A stretch of 64,000 nucleotides of DNA from Treponema sp. (GTDB lineage: Bacteria; Spirochaetota; Spirochaetia; Treponematales; Treponemataceae): the NCBI RefSeq assembly GCF_017430385.1, contig NZ_JAFRNB010000131.1, positions 1-64,000 of the forward strand. Direction: 5' to 3'. The notes under the pieces were generated by a model. That model was not told the origin of the DNA and did not search any database. It worked only from the letters and a program-made list of their open reading frames with translations. Positions within the stretch are counted from its first letter, which is position 1, and the number at the start of each line of letters is the position of its first letter. The position numbers and the translations under genes are program-made. Shown piece after piece: positions 58,508 through 64,000 of this stretch.

Positions 58508-59170
58508 GTTTTCTACCTTAAAATCCCTATCCAGAATCTCAATCTTGCCGCGGCCAAGACGGACTAGTCCTTCTTCTTCCATATATTTGAGCGTTTTGGA
58601 AACAACCTCGCGCACACTGCCGATCTGCTTTGCCAAATCTTCATGCGTAATAGAAAGGACATCACTCTTCTGTCGCAATCTCTCATCGTGCAAAGCAAGC
58701 GCAATTCTCTGGTCAATTTTCATAAAAAGAACCTGCTGAATCGTCCAGAGAACTTCGGAAAATTTTTCCGTGGCGTTTTTGTAAATGTAAAGCTCCACAA
58801 GCGGATTTTCCTGCTCGACTTTGTGAAGAGCTGCCGACGGAATCATTAGCACGCGAGTTTCTTCAACAGCCTCAATCAGAACATCAAAAACAATCGAATC
58901 CATAAGGCACGAAGCCGAAAGAACACAGATTTCGCCGGACTCAACCCGGTAAAGAGTAACTTCACGCCCTTCCTCAGAAACGCAATAAACTCGCAAGCTG
59001 CCAGAAATGACCGCCATCAGCCCCCGACACCCCTCTTCCGAGCGATGAATCAATTTTCCGGCCAGAAAAACCTCTGTGCGGACAGAATTTTCGAGAAAAG
59101 CCGACTGATTCGGAGTCAAATCTTTCCAAAATGAGAAAACAGATGCTGAATCCGCGTTTTTTTCCAGAAT
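58469..59170 (-). CDS. Crp/Fnr-family transcriptional regulator
   Basis: The cyclic-nucleotide-binding fold holds SGSLRVYCVSEEGREVTLYRVESGEICVLSASCLM, and the HTH is at ITHEDLAKQIGSVREVVSKTLKYMEEEGL. Family members begin with xFxFWxxL, and here that motif (VFSFWKDLTPNQ) lies upstream of the first canonical start, a TTG at 59119. An AGGGAG sits at 59175-59180, 4 nt before ATT (59168-59170) and 7 nt before CTG (59165-59167), in frame. So translation probably starts at ATT or CTG, giving about 233 residues. The last 13 residues come from a hairpin repeat. Confidence 0.85.
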   Translation of the reverse strand: MLEKNADSASVFSFWKDLTPNQSAFLENSVRTEVFLAGKLIHRSEEGCRGLMAVISGSLRVYCVSEEGREVTLYRVESGEICVLSASCLMDSIVFDVLIEAVEETRVLMIPSAALHKVEQENPLVELYIYKNATEKFSEVLWTIQQVLFMKIDQRIALALHDERLRQKSDVLSITHEDLAKQIGSVREVVSKTLKYMEEEGLVRLGRGKIEILDRDFKVENDPLAGQNSRGEF

Positions 59171-59179
59171 GAGACTCCC

Positions 59180-60106
59180 TTAAACCAGCATGGTCAATTT
59201 TTGAGGCAGAACCTCGAATTTCACTTTGTCCACATTGCCGACAAGCTCGCCGTCCGTGTGAAGGATGCTCTTTGAATCAGATTCAAGCACAAGAGACTTG
59301 CAGTTGCGCAGATAAAATCCTTTGGAATGAGAATGCAAGCCCATGCAAAGAAGCGGGAACAGAAGGAATGTCAGGAACTTTGGCACCCCTGCCGCCATGC
59401 AGATTGAAAGCTCCCCGTCATCGCCCCTGGCTTTTGGAGTCATCGGAACGCCGCCGCCCTCAGCCTTAAAGTTCATCGCCGCAAGGAAAATCAGTTTATT
59501 GAAGAAAAGCGGCGCATCATCATCAAATTTGAGCGAAACAGAATAAGTTTTCATCGTAAAAAGAGTCTGCACGGTCAAAAAAGCATAGCTGAGTTTGCCC
59601 AAATGCACCCAGTTAAGGATTTTTTTGATTTTAGCCTCGTTAATCCCGGTTCCGACAATCGCATCAAGTCCAAAACCTGAGCTGATTCCAAAAATCCGCG
59701 AATCCCCAGTCGAAAGAACCGTGCTACGCCCCAAATCAATTTTTGTATCACCTTTTGACTTCAGAATGATGTCGAGGGCTTTTTTCTGATTGTGCCGTGG
59801 AAGCTTCATTCCGCGGGTAAAATCATTGCCTGAACCAGTCGGAATAAGTCCCATCTTCACGCGAGAAAAATCTGTGATTCCGTTAAGAACCTCGTTAATC
59901 GTTCCGTCGCCGCCAACGATGACAATCTTAATGTCATCTTCGGGCAAAGAAGAAATATTTCTTGCAATTTCGGTGGCATGTCCTACCCTCTGGGGAACAT
60001 GAACCTTAAATTCGACATTTTTTGCCCTTAAAAGCGCACGCATTTTATTCCATTTAAGGAAAGCCTTGCCACTCCCCCCATGAACATTTACGATGAAGTG
60101 ATACAT
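59180..60106 (-). CDS. Diacylglycerol/lipid kinase-family protein (YegS/DgkB-like)
   Basis: The 308-residue protein starts with FIVNVHGGSGKAF, followed by VIVGGDGTINEVLNG (nucleotide-binding GGDGT) and LIPTGSGNDFTRG, the signature of the DAGK catalytic domain. A C-terminal beta-rich part ends in HTDGELVGNVDKVKFEVLPQKL. It phosphorylates diacylglycerol or a related lipid. It precedes the Crp/Fnr gene by about 10 nt on the same strand. Confidence 0.92.
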   Translation of the reverse strand: MYHFIVNVHGGSGKAFLKWNKMRALLRAKNVEFKVHVPQRVGHATEIARNISSLPEDDIKIVIVGGDGTINEVLNGITDFSRVKMGLIPTGSGNDFTRGMKLPRHNQKKALDIILKSKGDTKIDLGRSTVLSTGDSRIFGISSGFGLDAIVGTGINEAKIKKILNWVHLGKLSYAFLTVQTLFTMKTYSVSLKFDDDAPLFFNKLIFLAAMNFKAEGGGVPMTPKARGDDGELSICMAAGVPKFLTFLLFPLLCMGLHSHSKGFYLRNCKSLVLESDSKSILHTDGELVGNVDKVKFEVLPQKLTMLV

Positions 60107-60123
60107 AAAATTATTTTAACACA

Positions 60124-60350
60124 AAAAGTGGGGGAAGTCTCCCCCTTAGCGAGCCGGTCGCCGAAGGCGAAGAAAGTCGTGAGACGACTTTCTAGGTGAG
60201 TCTCGGTGAAGGCTATGCCTGAACCGCGCGTCGCCTACCCCCTCTGCGGGGTAGGGAGTCGGTCGCCATTAGGCGAACAAACTCGTAAGACGAGTTTGTA
60301 GACGAGTCTCGGTAAGGGCTATGCCAGAACCGCACCCCGCAACGCCCCCA
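60124..60350 (+). repeat. Two tandem family-2 three-hairpin elements
   Basis: Copy 1 (60156-60226): GTCGCC/GGCGA; AAAGTCGT/ACGACTTT; tail with CGGT, AGGC/GCCT, ACCG. Copy 2 (60260-60333): CGCC/GGCG; AAACTCGT/ACGAGTTT; tail with CGGT, GGC/GCC, ACCG. Between them CCTACCCC pairs with GGGGTAGG. GGGGGA/TCCCCC at 60131-60146 and a GGGGCGTTGCGGGG-type stretch on the opposite strand at the right edge frame the whole. No gene lies in 60107-60394. Confidence 0.8.
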
Positions 60351-60394
60351 GTTTGCTTGTTTCCTTTTTTCTTTTGATTTGTTATTATTACTGT

Positions 60395-60787
60395 ATGAAA
60401 CGAACGACTCTAAAATCAATTTTTGCTGCCGCCCTTTTTGCGGCAATTTTCGCATCTTGCTCGTCAGTGCCAAAAGAAATTCCTGAAGATTTGACGGCGC
60501 AGGAGCTTATCCAAAAAGGCCAGAATGAATTTGAAAACGGCAGATACAAGGCCTCTTTGTGCTATTATCAGGCCGTCACCGAACGATTTGCCGACACGCC
60601 GGATGTTTATCTTGAGGCATCTTATGAAATCGGACACTTGTACATGAAGCAAAAGAAATACAAACAGGCCGAAGCTGTATTCACCGAAATTTTGAGCATC
60701 TACGAAAACGCACAGCCAGGCTCGCTTCCGGGCTCATACAGCAAGCTTTCACAGCTCGAAATGGACAAAATCAGGAAAAAGAAATAA
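60395..60787 (+). CDS. Small TPR-type lipoprotein
   Basis: From ATG 60395 the product has 130 residues with a lipobox AIFASC (Cys near 21). The rest is two to three TPR-like helices: AQELIQKGQNEFENGRYKASLCYYQAVTERFADTPDVYLEASYEIGHLYMKQKKYKQAEAVFTEIL. It is like the front part of BamD (YfiO) but too short to be one. TATTAT lies 6 nt before the ATG and there is no Shine-Dalgarno site. Confidence 0.78.
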   Translation: MKRTTLKSIFAAALFAAIFASCSSVPKEIPEDLTAQELIQKGQNEFENGRYKASLCYYQAVTERFADTPDVYLEASYEIGHLYMKQKKYKQAEAVFTEILSIYENAQPGSLPGSYSKLSQLEMDKIRKKK

Positions 60788-60806
60788 TCCACGGATAAAA
60801 CAGCAG

Positions 60807-62126
60807 TTATCTTCCACGGTCGCTTTTGTTGTCGGGCACGATTATCGCATCAATTTTTATGCCTTTCTGCTCGGCAAGACTTGCGACCAGTTCCTTTGAA
60901 TATTTTCCGCTTCCACGAGGTTTCGGATGCGGCTCTGCGTCGCCAATCAGAATGATTTTCCGTTCCGCACTGCTGCGCCAGTTGTAATATTCAAGCGAGG
61001 CAAAAAGTGCCTCATAAACAGCCTCTGGAATGTCACCGCCCTCAGTGCCGTAAATATGGAATCCATTCAGATTCTTCCTTAAATCTTCGATTCTATCGGT
61101 GAATTCAAATTTCTTTACAGGAAGATTCATCCATTTGTAAGTGTCACCGTAATCGCGGTAAAGCAAAAGTCCGAGTCTAAGGCTTTTAAAATCCTTTATT
61201 TTTTCGAACATCTGCGGAATCCAGACTTTCCTCAGTTTCTGAATATCGTCCTTCATGCTGCCGGTGGTGTCAATCGCGAAAACGACATCGGCTTCATCCT
61301 TGTTACCGATTCTATCCAAAGCGGCCATTATATCATCCGGGAGAGTCTCCGGGCCTTTCGAGTAGACCATTTCTCCGCCGCCAAAAGCCGCGATATTCTT
61401 AAAGCTCTCCGCCGCATCAGGATTGTAATCATCAGTAAGAAGAATTACCTCAGGCTCCTCATCCACGCTCTCCGGCTCCAAAGGCTCCGGGACAGGCGCA
61501 GGAACTTCCGGCTCTCTTACAGCAGGCTCCTCAATTTCAGGAAAATCAGGCTCAGGCTCAGGTGGCGGAAGTGGCCTTTTTTTCGCAACGGCTTTTCCTA
61601 AATCAAACATGAAAGGATTGTCAGCATAGTCTCCGGTGTAGTCACCATATTTTTTTTCAAAAGAGCGGATGTTGATGAATGTTCCGCGACCGATTTTAAG
61701 AACTCCGTTTCGGGTCCACGGATAGCCATAAGCAATTTCTGAAGGGATGAAGATGTGGAAGGCCTCGCCAAAAACAGGGTCAGGCTCCGGCGTTGAGTCC
61801 ATCAGCGGATATTTTGCCCCCGGCGAATCAAGGACTTTTCCGTTAAGGTAGCGGATTTCATCTCCGTTTATCGAATTATATTCAAGCGCACGGTAAGCGT
61901 AATTGTCTTCCTTGCCTTCTGGATCCTTCGTTGTCTCAACGAGCATGACGGATTCAATCCGGGTTTTCTTCCTTATATAAAGATGATAGCCCTTCGCTGA
62001 ATCAAAATTCGCGCCGTCATCGTAGACCAAACGCAAGTCCTCAGGATGAATCAAAATGTCTTCAGCAGCAAAACTTGCGGCGACTGAGAAAACCGTCAAA
62101 AATAACAGAAAGACATATTTTTTCAT
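60807..62126 (-). CDS. Exported von Willebrand factor A-domain protein
   Basis: The 439-residue protein has a signal peptide cleaved near FAAED. An N-terminal domain (about 20-190) precedes a Pro/Glu-rich linker (about 190-235). Then comes the vWA domain (about 280-435) with the MIDAS motif FAIDTTGSMKDD, a Thr in IYGTEGGDIPEA, and GDAEPHP. The intact MIDAS suggests divalent-cation-dependent protein binding in the periplasm. It is alone on its strand. Confidence 0.82.
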   Translation of the reverse strand: MKKYVFLLFLTVFSVAASFAAEDILIHPEDLRLVYDDGANFDSAKGYHLYIRKKTRIESVMLVETTKDPEGKEDNYAYRALEYNSINGDEIRYLNGKVLDSPGAKYPLMDSTPEPDPVFGEAFHIFIPSEIAYGYPWTRNGVLKIGRGTFINIRSFEKKYGDYTGDYADNPFMFDLGKAVAKKRPLPPPEPEPDFPEIEEPAVREPEVPAPVPEPLEPESVDEEPEVILLTDDYNPDAAESFKNIAAFGGGEMVYSKGPETLPDDIMAALDRIGNKDEADVVFAIDTTGSMKDDIQKLRKVWIPQMFEKIKDFKSLRLGLLLYRDYGDTYKWMNLPVKKFEFTDRIEDLRKNLNGFHIYGTEGGDIPEAVYEALFASLEYYNWRSSAERKIILIGDAEPHPKPRGSGKYSKELVASLAEQKGIKIDAIIVPDNKSDRGR

Positions 62127-62152
62127 ATTCTTACAATCGGCACGAAAGAATA

Positions 62153-62180
62153 TTGAAATTAGACAAAAATGTGATATAAT
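62153..62180 (+). promoter_or_regulatory. Promoter of the 62232-63344 gene
   Basis: TTGAAA (62153-62158) and a perfect TATAAT (62175-62180) are 16 nt apart. Confidence 0.6.
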
Positions 62181-62231
62181 AAGCTATCTGGAATTACAAC
62201 GATTTCGGAGCTTCATTTTACGGTAACAGAC

Positions 62232-63344
62232 ATGAACGACAATAAAATAGAATTCACAACCGTTGACATAAATGAATTCTTCAATCAATCCGAACAGTCT
62301 CAGCAAGAAATCGACACTGGAATCATCGTATTCACGGAGCACCAGAGGGAGTTAGTTCACAAACTCCGTGATTGCCTAACTGGAGAACATGCAAACCAGC
62401 TTGCGCCTTTAAACAAACGAATTGACGATCTCAAAAAACTCGCAATATCAATCGCAAGCTTCCCTTCACTTTTGGAACGCGCTGATTTAACAGGTGGCAC
62501 ACGCACGCCTACATCCCTAATCGACTCTCTCATCAACTCAAACCGTGAAGGCGATACAACCCTGCAGCTTCCGTCAAAAGCTACGCTGGGTAAGGGCTTC
62601 CTCGTCGCAAAATTGCACACTTTCTCATCACTCGAAAAAATTGCAAAAAGAGCGGATTTGGATCCAAAATTCATAACGCTCATCCATGACGAGACAATCT
62701 CCATGATGTTCCTTCTCCTTGCTGAGGATGTCTATCTCAACCTTATCAGGGACACAAGCCTGACAATGGAAACCCGCCGGCAGCTTGCACTTGCGCTTCT
62801 TCTTCTTTGGGAACACCGCGCCGACCAGAATATTTCCGACATTTCCCCGGTCTTGCAGTCAGTTTGGAAGGCCAGGACAAGGCTTGCCCCTGCATTCGGC
62901 ACAATGATGGGTACAAGCGAGCTTATCATGATTTCCTTCCAGCTCGACGAGCAATGGTCTCAGTTCATCAAGACAAAGCTCGGTGAGCAGGGCGTAAATC
63001 AAGCAATGGAAGAATTTCTTTTCGGAATCTCTTATGAGCAAATCACCAAGCTCAAAAGTCTTCTGCGTGAAAAAGGAATCGCCGCAATCGGCCGTGATGA
63101 AGTCTCTTCATTCCTCGGCACTGATGTCAAAACCGATGTCAGCGAAGATTACCGCGACTTCTTCCAACAATATTCTCTCCGCCGTGACAATGCGCGCGCA
63201 CGAAAAAGGCTCAATATTCCAGGCCCTCACAAAACGCTCGAAGATTACTTCATCAGCTTCGTAATGGATCTCAACCGCGAAAAACAGGAAAAAGATTTGC
63301 ACAGACACGAAGATTCTTTGGAAAACATGCTGGCGAACGCTTGA
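62232..63344 (+). CDS. Conserved soluble protein of unknown function upstream of rpsU
   Basis: The 370-residue protein has no signal peptide and no transmembrane segment. It is helical throughout, with ETRRQLALALLLLWEHR, VLQSVWKARTRLAPAFGTMMGTSELIMIS and the conserved-looking SLRRDNARARKRLNIPGPHKTLEDYFISFVMD near the end. No known motif is found. It has its own promoter and lies 67 nt before rpsU; a hairpin (TCCGTAA/TTACGGA) lies between them. Confidence 0.65.
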   Translation: MNDNKIEFTTVDINEFFNQSEQSQQEIDTGIIVFTEHQRELVHKLRDCLTGEHANQLAPLNKRIDDLKKLAISIASFPSLLERADLTGGTRTPTSLIDSLINSNREGDTTLQLPSKATLGKGFLVAKLHTFSSLEKIAKRADLDPKFITLIHDETISMMFLLLAEDVYLNLIRDTSLTMETRRQLALALLLLWEHRADQNISDISPVLQSVWKARTRLAPAFGTMMGTSELIMISFQLDEQWSQFIKTKLGEQGVNQAMEEFLFGISYEQITKLKSLLREKGIAAIGRDEVSSFLGTDVKTDVSEDYRDFFQQYSLRRDNARARKRLNIPGPHKTLEDYFISFVMDLNREKQEKDLHRHEDSLENMLANA

Positions 63345-63411
63345 ATACATCCGTAATTTATGATAAACTTTCCGAACTTACGGATTCTTCGGTAGTGAGG
63401 AGGTGAACACA

Positions 63412-63624
63412 ATGGCAACAATCTTGGTAGAAGATACAGAGAACCTCGAGAAAGCAATAAAACGCTTCAAGAGAATGGTTGAAAAAGAAGGTATCATCCG
63501 CGAATACAAAAAGCGTGAGTACTACGAAAAACCATCTACAATCCTTAACCGCAAGAACAAGACTCTTCAGCGCAAAATGATGAAGAAGACTCGCAAATCA
63601 CACGATTCGCGCTCTGCTTACTAA
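63412..63624 (+). CDS. rpsU: 30S ribosomal protein S21
   Basis: A 70-residue very basic protein starting [42 protein letters not shown], diagnostic of S21, and ending in a Lys/Arg-rich tail. GAGGAGGTGA, the best Shine-Dalgarno site in the window, precedes the ATG. A terminator follows at once. Confidence 0.97.
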   Translation: MATILVEDTENLEKAIKRFKRMVEKEGIIREYKKREYYEKPSTILNRKNKTLQRKMMKKTRKSHDSRSAY

Positions 63625-63633
63625 GGAACTTCA

Positions 63634-63660
63634 CCTCTGCTATCTTGCAGAGGTTTTTTT
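63634..63660 (+). terminator. Intrinsic terminator of rpsU
   Basis: CCTCTGC pairs with GCAGAGG over a TATCTT loop and is followed by seven T residues. The next ATG is 3 nt downstream. Confidence 0.9.
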
Positions 63661-63662
63661 AT

Positions 63663-64000
63663 ATGAAAAAAGCATTACGGCATTTTCTTTCCATTCTTTC
63701 ACTTCTCCCAATACTAGCAGTTCTTTCCTGTGCAACAAACAATTCTTTACAAAAGCCGCTTCAAGATCAATGGCAGAAAATTCAGGATGCAGATTGGGCA
63801 GAATATCTTTTCCACGAAGACAACACTACCCCGCTCCGATACCACTGCATTAAAATCGACCTTACAAGCGAAGCAATATCAATAGAAACTTTTCCGAATT
63901 CTGAGAAAGACTTCATTCAAAAAAACGGCCAGAAAACCGAATTCTTCAAGGGAATGTCCGCAAAAGAATTCGCCAAAAAAACAAAATCGCTCATCAGCGT
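63663..64000 (+). CDS. Lipoprotein, possibly phosphodiester-glycosidase (NAGPA)-like (cut by window edge)
   Basis: The ATG at 63663 opens a frame of 112 codons up to the window end. A signal with AVLSC (Cys near 20) marks a lipoprotein. The segment LRYHCIKIDLTSEAISIETFPNS followed by SAKEFAKKTKSLISV resembles the start of the NAGPA/phosphodiester glycosidase domain, in which the equivalent strand leads to a conserved Asn, but the rest is missing. The ATG sits right after the T run of the rpsU terminator. Confidence 0.6.
   Translation, partial: MKKALRHFLSILSLLPILAVLSCATNNSLQKPLQDQWQKIQDADWAEYLFHEDNTTPLRYHCIKIDLTSEAISIETFPNSEKDFIQKNGQKTEFFKGMSAKEFAKKTKSLIS

Overview
The window looks like chromosomal DNA from a host-associated Treponema (Spirochaetes; gut, rumen or oral type). 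The reasons are the mix of treponemal lipoproteins, UPF0164-like and OmpA-type outer-membrane proteins, flagellar genes (fliS, a FliL-like protein), an extended-type PRPP synthetase, GatCAB, and gene blocks resembling those of other treponemes. There is no rRNA, insertion sequence, prophage or CRISPR array. Genus-level placement is inferred from protein content read by eye.

Layout. 1-6 kb: the tail of a cut gene, a degenerate M16 peptidase-like protein, tRNA-Asn, a GH2 beta-galactosidase-like enzyme and tRNA-Asp. 6-8.8 kb: an aromatic-amino-acid unit (Tyr/Phe-rich leader peptide, attenuator, DAHP synthase, prephenate dehydrogenase), then apt. 8.9-13.3 kb (minus): KDPG aldolase fused to a VOC domain, HAD phosphatase, FGGY sugar kinase, PRPP synthetase. 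13.7-18.6 kb: MBL-fold hydrolase, ribosomal protein L28, small membrane proteins, an ASCH-domain protein, and a lipoprotein with a 10-G tract at its promoter. 19-22.5 kb: gatCAB. 22.6-35.3 kb (minus): a barrel-like protein, then a long run ftsH, lolA-like, RodZ-like, rimO, uvrD-like helicase, lipoprotein, TPR protein. 35.4-43.6 kb: fliS and a partner, a TIGR02757/DUF2400 protein, a large FlgD-Ig/OmpA protein with a UPF0164-like barrel, a large unknown protein, and a prepilin-peptidase-like protein. 43.6-50.5 kb: a giant acidic-repeat membrane sensor-like protein, hflX, a FliL-like protein, and an ECF sigma/anti-sigma pair. 50.5-56.7 kb: argD, thiBPQ, purB. 56.8-64 kb: lipoproteins, a Cys-rich protein with polyferredoxin, ferredoxin and Crp/Fnr regulator, a DAG-kinase-like enzyme, a vWA protein, an unknown protein, rpsU and a cut lipoprotein.

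Two things stand out. First, a leader ORF with seven Tyr, two Phe and one Trp codon precedes an intrinsic terminator just upstream of DAHP synthase. An alternative pairing is visible, so this looks like a ribosome-mediated attenuator. Second, the window carries several families of modular hairpin repeats. Two of them are three-hairpin elements with conserved linkers or tails but stems that differ between copies while remaining paired. They lie at or in the 3' ends of genes. In two places they lie next to duplicated 3' ends of the neighbouring gene (a DUF2400 gene and tRNA-Asn), and in two genes they supply the last codons. Other repeat families (CACAGAG-type, ATCTGTGGAT-type and ATTGCTAATT-type) have gone in frame into the coding regions of four genes.

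Many minus-strand genes are packed with 1-nt TAATG overlaps. Several transcription units appear leaderless, with a -10 box 6-8 nt before the start codon and no Shine-Dalgarno sequence.
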